40,871 nucleotides of DNA, from NCBI GenBank assembly GCA_964479445.1, contig CAYZMH010000015.1:1-40871 (forward strand), read 5' to 3'. The position numbers were made by a program, and so were the translations under genes. This DNA comes from CAYZMH01 sp964479445. GTDB taxonomy: Bacteria; Bacteroidota; Bacteroidia; Bacteroidales; GCA-2748055. This document shows positions 8,460 through 16,228 of the stretch, piece by piece. Numbering within the stretch: position 1 is the stretch's first letter; every line of letters starts with the position of its first letter. The notes beneath the pieces were generated by a model that was not told the DNA's origin, did not search any database, and was given only the letters and a program-made list of their open reading frames with translations.

Positions 8460-9149
8460 ATGAAGCGATGGTACATGCAGGCATGGATCCTGCTTGTGAT
8501 CATGGGTATGATCGCGGGATGTGAAGAGACAGGGGGTCCTGATTACGAGGGAGAGATTGTGCTCAGTTCGCGATTCAGCTTTGCGGATGCATCGGTGATG
8601 GGGTACAACTTTGAAGAGAGTGGTTTCACTCCCTTTCCCTCCGGCGGAGAGCCTTTACCGGATGTGATCGTGGAGAAATACACCCAGGTGGATGGTAGCA
8701 TTGAGCCGGGATTTAATTCCCCCTCCAATGACCATGGATTTTACCAACTGGGCGCCTTTGGAAGTGCCGCGGCAGCCGGGAGTTTTTTTAACCAGTACCG
8801 GGAAATTGAGACCGATCTGGATTTCAGCCCCATGACCGATACGGTGCGAACCAATGATGTATACCTGTTAATGACCCGCAACGGAGCTTTTGCCAAGCTT
8901 TGGGTAAAAGAGATCACTTACCTGGATGACAATACCGGTACCTATACCGAGATCACCACTGCATTTGAATACCAGGATGACGGATCGGGACAGTTTGCTC
9001 CCCGAACCGCCGGAGCCGGCAGGGACCTTAGCCGGTCAGGCAAATTGATCGCCGGTTGTCCGGCAGTGCCCGGAGAAATGCGAGGTAAACGGGACCTTAA
9101 AAGGTTTTGCAGGGAGTTCGAACGGTATAAAGCCCTTTCGGTTAACTGA
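8460..9149 (+). CDS. Hypothetical lipoprotein, 229 residues
   Basis: The N-terminus is a lipoprotein signal: basic start, hydrophobic M-Q-A-W-I-L-L-V-I-M-G-M-I, then I-A-G-C with Cys21. The mature part is acidic, mostly predicted beta by eye, with repeated aromatic/Gly segments and no motif I can name. A short Ala-rich stretch with F-G-S-A-A-A-A-G occurs near residue 100. It starts 15 bases after the alanine dehydrogenase-like gene on the same strand and could share its transcript. Location at the periplasmic or outer-membrane surface is inferred from the lipobox; function is unknown. Confidence 0.7.
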   Translation: MKRWYMQAWILLVIMGMIAGCEETGGPDYEGEIVLSSRFSFADASVMGYNFEESGFTPFPSGGEPLPDVIVEKYTQVDGSIEPGFNSPSNDHGFYQLGAFGSAAAAGSFFNQYREIETDLDFSPMTDTVRTNDVYLLMTRNGAFAKLWVKEITYLDDNTGTYTEITTAFEYQDDGSGQFAPRTAGAGRDLSRSGKLIAGCPAVPGEMRGKRDLKRFCREFERYKALSVN

Positions 9150-9166
9150 AATGTCAGGGCAATTAT

Positions 9167-9174
9167 TATTTTTG
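9167..9174 (+). promoter_or_regulatory. -7 promoter element upstream of kdtA
   Basis: TATTTTTG exactly matches TAnnTTTG and ends 22 bases before the kdtA ATG. A -33 TTTG at the right distance is not obvious. Confidence 0.55.
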
Positions 9175-9196
9175 TGAGCAAATCCGCTCAGCTTAC

Positions 9197-10435
9197 ATGC
9201 GAACGATCTATAACCTATCTCTCCGGACCTATTACCTGTTGATCAGGATTGCCTCTTTATGGAACAGGAAGGCGTCCCGATGGATCGAGGGTCGCAGGAA
9301 CTGGCGTGATGATCTTAAAGGAAGGTTCCGGCAAACCGACCGGGTGATCTGGTTTCACTGCTCCTCCCTGGGGGAATTTGAACAGGGGCGACCCATCATG
9401 GAAAAGGTCAGGAAGAACTACCCCGGGAGAAAAATTTTACTAACCTTCTTCTCACCCTCCGGGTATGATAAGCGCAAAAATTACCCGGTAGCCGATCATG
9501 TATGCTACCTGCCCAGAGATTCGAAGGTCAATGCCAGGGATTTTACGGAATTGATTCCCCTGGAAAGGGTCTTTTTTATCAAGTATGAATTCTGGTACTA
9601 TTTCCTCAAAACGCTCCATCAAAGGTCTGTTCCTGTTTACCTGACCTCGGGAAACTTCAGGAGCAACCAGCTCTTTTTTAAATGCTACGGCGGCTGGTAC
9701 CGGAAGATGCTTGGCTTTTTTACCCACCTCTTCGTTCAGAATAAAACCTCCGTAGAACTCCTCCAGAGAGTGGGAATTTCATCATCGCGAATTACTGTAT
9801 CAGGTGATACACGGTTTGACAGGGTAGTAAAAATTGCCAGTCAGACTGAAAAATGGCAAGCCCTGGATATGTTTGCCGGGGATCATTTCGTAATTGTAGC
9901 CGGCAGCACCTGGGAGAAAGACGAAGAGTTGCTGCAGAGGGTTTACCGGGAGCTCATGGGAGTATGCCGATGGATCATAGCACCGCACGAGATCTCCCGG
10001 AGACACCTTGATCAACTGCTTGCACGGATGGAGGGGAAAGCAACCATGCTTTCGTCCATTATGGAAGGAGAACCGGTAAAAGGCGATGTGGTGGTAGTGG
10101 ATACCATCGGACACCTCTCGTCCCTTTACCGGTATGGTAATGTGGCTTACATCGGCGGAGGCTTCGGAAAAGGGATCCATAATACCCTGGAAGCTGCAGC
10201 ATTCGGACTGCCCCTTTTCTTTGGTCCGCGCTACCACAAGTTCCTGGAAGCAGAGGAGCTGGTGGAACTCGGGGCTGCATACCCCGTGCTGAAACCGCGT
10301 GAGATGCTGGAGAAGATCCGTGCCTTCATGGACCAGGAGGCGCTTTATACCCGGACGGCCAAAGAAGCCGGGGATTATGTTGCCAGGGGAGCCGGCGCAA
10401 CAGATCGTATCCTCAGGCAGGTGTTCAATGGATGA
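9197..10435 (+). CDS. kdtA: 3-deoxy-D-manno-octulosonic acid (Kdo) transferase, GT30
   Basis: A 412-residue protein of the WaaA/KdtA family. It has an N-terminal hydrophobic anchor (Y-Y-L-L-I-R-I-A-S-L-W), then C-S-S-L-G-E-F-E-Q-G with the catalytic Glu60, K-Y-E-F-W-Y-Y near 130, S-G-D-T-R-F-D-R, I-A-P-H-E and the donor-binding end G-G-G-F-G-K-G-I-H-N-T-L-E-A-A. It moves Kdo from CMP-Kdo to lipid A precursor at the inner face of the cytoplasmic membrane and so supports an outer membrane with LPS or lipooligosaccharide. Length and motif order are normal. Only one copy is in the window; mono- versus bifunctionality cannot be read from sequence. Confidence 0.94.
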   Translation: MRTIYNLSLRTYYLLIRIASLWNRKASRWIEGRRNWRDDLKGRFRQTDRVIWFHCSSLGEFEQGRPIMEKVRKNYPGRKILLTFFSPSGYDKRKNYPVADHVCYLPRDSKVNARDFTELIPLERVFFIKYEFWYYFLKTLHQRSVPVYLTSGNFRSNQLFFKCYGGWYRKMLGFFTHLFVQNKTSVELLQRVGISSSRITVSGDTRFDRVVKIASQTEKWQALDMFAGDHFVIVAGSTWEKDEELLQRVYRELMGVCRWIIAPHEISRRHLDQLLARMEGKATMLSSIMEGEPVKGDVVVVDTIGHLSSLYRYGNVAYIGGGFGKGIHNTLEAAAFGLPLFFGPRYHKFLEAEELVELGAAYPVLKPREMLEKIRAFMDQEALYTRTAKEAGDYVARGAGATDRILRQVFNG

Positions 10436-10975
10436 CTGTGCAGGATCAGTTTTGAATGTTCAACCGCCCGTTGAATCATCCCGGTTCACCATCATTTGCA
10501 AAACGGCGGAATGCCTTATCAATAAAGAAAAAATTGATAACCACCCAACATAAATAACAGATAATCAGAAGGATGCAAAAACACAAAAAACAGTCAGGAT
10601 ATTCTTAAAACTCATCTTCTTGAATCTTATTAACTTAGATACAGGGTTAATTTTTTGTTGATAAAATAGAATTCGTTTCCTCCTTCCTCCTTGTGTTTTC
10701 TTCCTAACTTCAATTTTTGAATTTCGGAGACCCCGGATTCCTTTTCCCACGTAAATGAAGCAGGTAATCCAAATCGAGGATGTGGAAAAAGTACCTTTTT
10801 ATCTTAAAAAGGAATCATAAAATTTTAAAAAGAAAAAAGCAAATTACATGAGTGTTTATAACCACGGCAGCATGTTAATAACTATTGTTTCTTCCCGGCA
10901 ACCGGATTATTAATTTGCTTGTTACTACGCTCGTGGGCGACGCTTAAAGAATTGAACCGTTTAAAACAGGAATCT
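10436..10975. other. AT-rich non-coding stretch before nrdJ
   Basis: About 540 bases without a convincing gene. It is clearly richer in A and T than its neighbours. It contains a 7-bp hairpin (CCTTTTT at 10794-10800, AAAAAGG at 10806-10812) and an imperfect -7 element TTAATTTG at 10910-10917. I looked for cobalamin-riboswitch blocks, expected before a B12-dependent enzyme in some bacteria, and saw none. Confidence 0.5.
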
Positions 10976-13600
10976 ATGGCAGAAAAGGTAACCCCCCGGA
11001 AGGAGTATTCATTTGTAGATAAGGATGCAAGAATGAGCAATGAAACGAAGAAAGAAGAGGCCGTTAAGGAGAAGCCTGCAAAAACATACTCCTATGATGA
11101 GGCGTTCAACTCTTCCCTTGAGTATTTCGGAGGTGATGAACTGGCTGCCCGGGTATGGGTGAACAAATATGCACTGAAAGATTCCTTCGGTAATCTTTAT
11201 GAGAAGACCCCGGATGATATGCATCGCAGGCTTGCACGGGAAGTGGGCCGGATTGAAAAGCGCTATGCCAATCCGTTATCTGTTGATGAGCTGTACGAGT
11301 TGATGGCCGGGTTCAAGTACATTGTGCCCCAGGGATCGCCCATGACCGGTATCGGGAACAATTTTCAGATAGCCAGCCTCTCCAACTGTTTTGTCATCGG
11401 CCATGAAGGTCCGGCCGACTCCTACGGAGGCATTTTAAAAATAGACCAGGAGCAGGTGCAACTTATGAAGCGTCGCGGGGGTGTGGGTCATGACCTCTCC
11501 CATATCCGTCCCACGGGAAGTCCGGTACTCAACAGCGCGCTAACTTCCACGGGGGTTGTTCCATTCATGGAGCGGTACTCCAATTCAACCCGGGAAGTGG
11601 CACAGGATGGCAGGCGGGGAGCCCTCATGCTGAGCATTTCCATCAAGCATCCCGATGCCGAGCGGTTTATCGATGCCAAGCTGGAGTCGGGGAAGGTGAC
11701 AGGCGCCAATGTGTCGGTGCGGATTGATGATGGCTTCATGAAAGCGGTGGTAGATGGAACGAAATATGTACAGCAGTACCCGGTGGAGTCAGATAGTCCC
11801 AGCTACACCAAGGAAATTGATGCCCGCAGCCTGTGGTCCAAGATCGTACACAATGCCTGGAAGTCGGCTGAGCCCGGGATCCTTTTCTGGGATACGGTTT
11901 CCGGTGAGTCGGTGGCAGATTCCTACGCCGATCTTGGTTTCAAAACTGTTTCAACGAATCCCTGCGGGGAGATCCCGCTCTGTCCCTACGACAGTTGCAG
12001 GCTCCTGGCGGTGAACCTATACAGTTACGTGGAAGATCCGTTTACCAACCAGGCGGTATTCAACTGGGATAAATTCAAAAAACATGTAGGGCTTGCCCAG
12101 CGGATCATGGACGACATTATCGATCTGGAACTGGAGAAGATCGATGGGATCCTGGAGAAGATCAACACCGATCCGGAAGATCCTGAAATCAAGCGGGTTG
12201 AGATCAATCTCTGGGAGAACATCCGGCGGAAGGCCCTGGAAGGCAGGCGAACCGGTGTGGGCATAACCGCCGAAGGTGATATGCTGGCAGCACTCGGATT
12301 GCGTTATGGCAGTGAGAATGCCATCGATTTCTCCATCGAGGTGCACAAGACCATAGCCCTTGAAGCCTATCGCTCATCTGTGAATATGGCCAAAGAGCGG
12401 GGTTCGTTCGAGATATTTGATGCCAAACGCGAAAAGGACAATCCGTTTATCCAGCGTCTTGCCGCGGAGGATCCCCGGCTTATCGATGAGATGATGGAGC
12501 ATGGCCGCAGAAACATTTCGCTGCTGACCATTGCCCCAACGGGCACAACCAGTCTGATGACCCAGACCACCTCCGGGATAGAACCCGTATTCCTTCCCGT
12601 ATACAAGAGGCGCCGCAAAGTAAATCCCGGCGACAAGGATGCCAACGTAACTTTCGTGGATGAAGTGGGCGACAGCTGGGAGGAGTATAATGTCTTTCAC
12701 CATAACTTCCTGACATGGCTGAGAGTGAACGGAATGGATCCGGACGAGGTCCGGAATTTTGAGGATGAGGATGTACAGGAACTGGTCAAACGCTCTCCTT
12801 ATTACCAGGCTACTTCCAATGACGTGGACTGGGTTGCCAAGGTAAAGATGCAGGGGGCGATCCAGAAATGGGTGGATCACTCGATAAGCGTGACCATTAA
12901 CCTGCCGGGTGAAGTCAAGGAAGATTTGGTGGGCAACCTTTACGTGGAAGCATGGAAGAGTGGTTGCAAAGGCGTAACCGTATATCGCGATGGTTCCCGT
13001 TCGGGCGTGCTGATCTCCGGTGATAAGAAGAAAAAGGAGGAGGCATCCCCCTTCCCGAAAAAGCGCCCCAGGGTCCTAGAGTGTGATATCCTTCGCTTTA
13101 AGAACAACGACGAGGAGTGGATTGCGTTCCTCGGCTTGATTGACCAGCGGCCATATGAGATATTTACCGGGAAGAAAGAGGATGATAACTTTCCCATTCC
13201 CAGGTCAATCAGGAAGGGAAAGATCATTAAAACCAAAGGCGAAGACGGGGAGAGCAGGTATGACTTCCAGTATGTGGATAAATACGGGTACAAGGTAACC
13301 ATGGGTGGATTATCCCACCAGTTTAACAAGGAGTTCTGGAACTATGCCAAACTGATATCGGGTGTCTTGCGCCACGGAATGCCGATCATCGATACAGTGG
13401 ACCTGGTAACCTCCCTCCGCCTGGATGATGACACCATTAATAACTGGGCAGCCGGGGTGGCAAGAACATTGAAAAAATATATTCCCAACGGGACCAAGGC
13501 ATCGCCCGGACAAAAATGTGAAGATTGTGGTTCTGAGAACCTGCTCTACCAGGAGGGTTGCCTGACCTGCAAAGATTGCGGGTCATCCAAATGCGGCTAG
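10976..13600 (+). CDS. nrdJ: Adenosylcobalamin-dependent (class II) ribonucleoside-diphosphate reductase
   Basis: The product has 874 residues from the ATG at 10976; the frame is open from a TTG at 10919, and an ATG at 11033 is also possible. Key residues are visible: S-N-C-F-V with Cys138, the radical site N-P-C-G-E at 328-332 with Cys330, the phosphate-binding P-T-G-T-T-S block and the T-S-G-I-E-P-V-F segment. The C-terminus ends in a Cys-rich tail (C-E-D-C-G, then C-x-x-C-K-D-C-G-S-S-K-C-G) used for re-reduction or zinc binding. It makes deoxynucleotides using a B12-derived radical, needing no oxygen, which suits an anaerobic or facultative life. It stands alone, with no nrdAB or nrdD nearby. 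Confidence 0.94.
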   Translation: MAEKVTPRKEYSFVDKDARMSNETKKEEAVKEKPAKTYSYDEAFNSSLEYFGGDELAARVWVNKYALKDSFGNLYEKTPDDMHRRLAREVGRIEKRYANPLSVDELYELMAGFKYIVPQGSPMTGIGNNFQIASLSNCFVIGHEGPADSYGGILKIDQEQVQLMKRRGGVGHDLSHIRPTGSPVLNSALTSTGVVPFMERYSNSTREVAQDGRRGALMLSISIKHPDAERFIDAKLESGKVTGANVSVRIDDGFMKAVVDGTKYVQQYPVESDSPSYTKEIDARSLWSKIVHNAWKSAEPGILFWDTVSGESVADSYADLGFKTVSTNPCGEIPLCPYDSCRLLAVNLYSYVEDPFTNQAVFNWDKFKKHVGLAQRIMDDIIDLELEKIDGILEKINTDPEDPEIKRVEINLWENIRRKALEGRRTGVGITAEGDMLAALGLRYGSENAIDFSIEVHKTIALEAYRSSVNMAKERGSFEIFDAKREKDNPFIQRLAAEDPRLIDEMMEHGRRNISLLTIAPTGTTSLMTQTTSGIEPVFLPVYKRRRKVNPGDKDANVTFVDEVGDSWEEYNVFHHNFLTWLRVNGMDPDEVRNFEDEDVQELVKRSPYYQATSNDVDWVAKVKMQGAIQKWVDHSISVTINLPGEVKEDLVGNLYVEAWKSGCKGVTVYRDGSRSGVLISGDKKKKEEASPFPKKRPRVLECDILRFKNNDEEWIAFLGLIDQRPYEIFTGKKEDDNFPIPRSIRKGKIIKTKGEDGESRYDFQYVDKYGYKVTMGGLSHQFNKEFWNYAKLISGVLRHGMPIIDTVDLVTSLRLDDDTINNWAAGVARTLKKYIPNGTKASPGQKCEDCGSENLLYQEGCLTCKDCGSSKCG

Positions 13601-13607
13601 TGAATAG

Positions 13608-13943
13608 TTATTCTTTCTGTGCCTGTTCCCCTTTTTTAAGGATCAGGTATGCCAGCAAAAGGCCCAGTCCGCCAAAGAGTAATACCGATCCGAAATAGGC
13701 CGGTTCCTTTTCCAGGATGGTGTAAGTTTCCAGCAGGTTGGCGACAAAGAAACCAACTCCGAGTCCGACCACCAGCAGCGACCATTTGAGCAACAACCCG
13801 GTGTTCTTCTTACCACCGGATTCACCTGGTTTCATGCCCTTTTCAATCATTGCCATCCGTTCCCTGTTCCTGGCAGTGACGGCCACGTAAACGATTCCGA
13901 ATGCAACAAGGAAAAATACGATAGGTACTAAAATTTCTTCCAT
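13608..13943 (-). CDS. DUF6249-type small membrane protein
   Basis: A 111-residue protein with three hydrophobic segments: residues about 5-23 (I-L-V-P-I-V-F-F-L-V-A-F-G-I-V), 51-68 and 84-101, and a short basic loop R-N-R-E-R-M-A-M-I-E-K-G-M after the first. That R-x-x-M-I-E-K-G motif is typical of the DUF6249 family of Bacteroidota. It is encoded convergent to nrdJ (7 bases apart) and divergent from the ECF sigma gene. My recollection is that DUF6249 genes are often found beside ECF sigma/anti-sigma pairs, which would make it part of that locus; the role is unknown. Confidence 0.7.
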   Translation of the reverse strand: MEEILVPIVFFLVAFGIVYVAVTARNRERMAMIEKGMKPGESGGKKNTGLLLKWSLLVVGLGVGFFVANLLETYTILEKEPAYFGSVLLFGGLGLLLAYLILKKGEQAQKE

Positions 13944-14255
13944 AACATGAATAATTAAAAATGTAACTGTTTTCCGGTTGGACGCCTCCCGGGGTGATCA
14001 TGTTACAAAATTTCACGGTTTTTTTTGATTGCCGGTAGCAGACCGTTTATAGACGGTATGAATGAACCTGCGGTTTGGAGATTTGTTATGTGCTATTTGT
14101 AAAGAGAGGTCCGTGTAAAAAATGTGTTTGGATAGCTGTTATCTTTACGACAATCCGCTTCTTTTACACGCATGTAAAATGATTTTGCCAACAGATTGTT
14201 AAATTGAGAAAAATTGTGTAACGTTCAGGCAGGAACAGCGTCTTACTAGTAAAAC
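13944..14255. promoter_or_regulatory. Divergent intergenic region of the ECF locus with repeated TGTAAAA motifs
   Basis: This 312-base region separates the DUF6249 gene from the sigma gene. It holds a 7-bp inverted repeat, TTTTACA (14162-14168) and TGTAAAA (14173-14179), with a 4-base spacer, and a third TGTAAAA copy at 14114-14120. A near-consensus -7 element TATCTTTA lies at 14140-14147. Repeats like these could be an operator or an alternative-sigma promoter; no experiment or known consensus supports a particular regulator. Confidence 0.35.
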
Positions 14256-14828
14256 ATGCAGGATCATCCGGATGCATATTATATCGGGCGGGTGAAACAA
14301 GGCGAAAAGAATGCCTTTGCACCGCTGGTGGATGCCTATAAGAATATGGTGTTCACCCTCTGTGTGCGAATGCTTGGAGACGAGGTAGATGCAGAGGAAG
14401 CAGCCCAGGAGGTGTTTATCAAGGTGTTTAATTCAATAAACAGCTACAGGGAAAAGTCAAAATTCTCCACCTGGGTCTACCGGATCACCTATAATCACTG
14501 CATAAGCGTGATACGGAAGAAAATCCGCGTGATCGACCTGGCCGATGAGGTACCTGACGACCGGGTTGATGAAGGGGTTATGGACGGACTTGACCGGTTG
14601 AGGGATGAGGAGAGGGCACATTATGTGCAAAAAGCACTGGAAGCGATCCCCGAGACCGATGCGTTTATGGTAACGCTGTTTTATTATGAAGGACTTGACC
14701 TGGAGGAGATCGCCCGGATCACCGGGTACAGCAGCGGGAATGTACGAACCCGCCTGCACCGGGCGCGGAAAAAAATCTATGAAGTTTTAAAGGGCCTGTT
14801 GCATAAGGAAATCAAAAACATATTGTGA
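14256..14828 (+). CDS. ECF-type RNA polymerase sigma factor
   Basis: A 190-residue sigma-70 family protein with region 2 at about 18-86 (F-A-P-L-V-D-A-Y, then D-A-E-E-A-A-Q-E-V-F-I-K-V-F and F-S-T-W-V-Y-R-I) and region 4 at about 143-180 (Y-E-G-L-D-L-E-E-I-A-R-I-T-G-Y-S-S-G-N-V-R-T-R-L-H-R-A-R). No region 3 is present, as usual in ECF factors. It directs RNA polymerase to a small regulon. The next gene, one base after its stop, encodes a small membrane protein that may restrain it. The porX gene is 9 kb away; PorX is known to bind an ECF factor (SigP) in P. gingivalis, but nothing here shows that this is the partner. Confidence 0.9.
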   Translation: MQDHPDAYYIGRVKQGEKNAFAPLVDAYKNMVFTLCVRMLGDEVDAEEAAQEVFIKVFNSINSYREKSKFSTWVYRITYNHCISVIRKKIRVIDLADEVPDDRVDEGVMDGLDRLRDEERAHYVQKALEAIPETDAFMVTLFYYEGLDLEEIARITGYSSGNVRTRLHRARKKIYEVLKGLLHKEIKNIL

Positions 14829-14829
14829 C

Positions 14830-15198
14830 ATGGAAAAGGATCGTAACATAGAACGGCTGATTAGAGATAACGGCCTGGCCCAGCCGGGCACAGACTTTAC
14901 AGAGAGAGTGATGCGATCGGTGAATCAATCCGCCCTTCGATCGCACTACCGGCCCCTGATAGGAAGGTTTGGCCGCATCCTTATTTTGGTGCTTATCGCA
15001 GCCATCCTGGTTATCTCCTTTGTGTATACCGGCTCTAACGGTCAGGATGCTTCACAGGCGGAATGGCTGCAACTGGATTTCCGGTTCAGCCTGCCTGATC
15101 TGGGAGGTACATTGCTTTACGGAGCCCTGGCCGGGGGAGTGGCAATCATGTTACTGGTACTCTCCGATGCCGGCTGGGGAAAGAAAAGTGTCGTATGA
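14830..15198 (+). CDS. Small membrane protein, probable anti-sigma partner
   Basis: A 122-residue protein with a polar N-terminus of about 45 residues (including D-F-T-E-R-V-M-R-S-V) and two membrane segments, about 47-68 (R-I-L-I-L-V-L-I-A-A-I-L-V-I) and 94-113. It starts one base after the sigma stop, so translation is probably coupled. The D-F-T-x-x-V-M pattern before a TM helix is common in small proteins co-encoded with ECF sigma factors. A cytoplasmic N-terminal sigma-binding segment is inferred; no zinc-binding anti-sigma motif (HxxxCxxC) is present. Confidence 0.6.
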   Translation: MEKDRNIERLIRDNGLAQPGTDFTERVMRSVNQSALRSHYRPLIGRFGRILILVLIAAILVISFVYTGSNGQDASQAEWLQLDFRFSLPDLGGTLLYGALAGGVAIMLLVLSDAGWGKKSVV

Positions 15199-15295
15199 AC
15201 CTACAGGGCTGTTGCACCAGCGCCTGATACATCGCAGGCCAGGTGATTAAAGGAAGATTGAGCATGTTGAGTGTTCTGCATCGGAATAAAAATAT

Positions 15296-15329
15296 AAAAC
15301 CCCGGCATCCAGGCCGGGGTTTTTATTTT
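15296..15329 (+). terminator. Bidirectional Rho-independent terminator
   Basis: A perfect 11-bp stem (AAAACCCCGGC at 15296-15306 and GCCGGGGTTTT at 15313-15323) with a 6-base loop, followed by a T-rich tract. It lies between the convergent sigma/anti-sigma operon and the T9SS client gene, so it can end both transcripts. Confidence 0.88.
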
Positions 15330-15348
15330 TACCAGACGACACCCTGAT

Positions 15349-16137
15349 TTACCGTTTTACAAATTTGGAAGTAACGGTTCCGCCTGCAGTTTCCAGGGTA
15401 ACAAAGTAGATGCCTGCTTTGATGTCCGAGACATTCACCATTTTCTGGTTGACCCGGTCAAACTCCAGGGACTTCACCTGTTGTCCGATCACATTGGAGA
15501 TCACCACGCGGTTCATCTCCGGGTAGTTTACCGTAACCAGGTCGGTGGCCGGATTCGGATAGATGTTGATCGAAGCAGCTTCTTTGTTTTCTACATTCAC
15601 CGAGCTCTGGAAACCAATGTTGTCAATGTAAGCAGTGCCTCCATCGGTTCGTGAATCGGGAAAATCGGGGAAGAATACCAGGGTGGGATAGGTATGACCC
15701 ACGGCATCGGAAAAATCGAATGTGAGCAATTCCCATTCGCCGGTTTTGGTATTGGGAACTTTGAGCTCCAGGACGTCTCCGGTTTCACTTCCCTCTATTT
15801 TAAGGGCGCAATTGCTGATCTTGTCCTTATGGACCATCATCTCCATGATGTGGTTATCCTCGGTGAACTCCATATCGCCGTAGGCATTGGAGAATGCACC
15901 GGCCCAGGGGTCTGCATTATCCAGTACCACAAATTTGAGGCACTTGGATGAGGTGTTGATCCCCGAGTTATCCGGATTATCAGCCAGTCCGAAGTTTTCA
16001 GGAGCATCTCCCGCATTGGCGAACTGGGTCCATGCGGTGTCCTCTTCCGGTGTTTCAAAATCCACCGGCAGTTCATACTGGGCGTAGAGGCCCATGCTTA
16101 ACAAAGCAACGAGTAAAAAAGTAAAAAGTGTTTTCAT
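15349..16137 (-). CDS. Secreted protein with T9SS type A sorting domain
   Basis: The 262-residue product begins with a signal peptide (M-K-T-L-F-T-F-L-L-V-A-L-L-S-M-G-L-Y-A-Q, cleavage after Ala19). The middle is a jelly-roll-like domain of the carbohydrate-binding type (D-F-E-T-P-E, then W-E-L-L-T-F-D-F-S, I-D-N-I-G-F), a pattern seen in extracellular glycan-binding modules. The last 75 residues form a T9SS type A C-terminal domain (I-N-I-Y-P-N-P-A-T-D, then I-K-A-G-I-Y-F-V-T-L and a final K-F-V-K-R). It would cross the outer membrane through the T9SS and be anchored or released. It lies downstream of the GH144-like gene on the same strand and may be a binding partner of it. No catalytic motif is visible. 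Confidence 0.8.
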   Translation of the reverse strand: MKTLFTFLLVALLSMGLYAQYELPVDFETPEEDTAWTQFANAGDAPENFGLADNPDNSGINTSSKCLKFVVLDNADPWAGAFSNAYGDMEFTEDNHIMEMMVHKDKISNCALKIEGSETGDVLELKVPNTKTGEWELLTFDFSDAVGHTYPTLVFFPDFPDSRTDGGTAYIDNIGFQSSVNVENKEAASINIYPNPATDLVTVNYPEMNRVVISNVIGQQVKSLEFDRVNQKMVNVSDIKAGIYFVTLETAGGTVTSKFVKR

Positions 16138-16228
16138 AATGTAATGATTTAGTTGATAGGTTAAAAAAATTGGTTAATTAAACAGGTATCTGGTAAACTT
16201 AAAAATGTTTTTCATATGGCTTGTCTCC

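Noticed and set aside
10436..10975. Cobalamin riboswitch before nrdJ
   Set aside because: None of the conserved B12-box blocks could be found by eye, and the region is plain A/T-rich sequence with one small hairpin.
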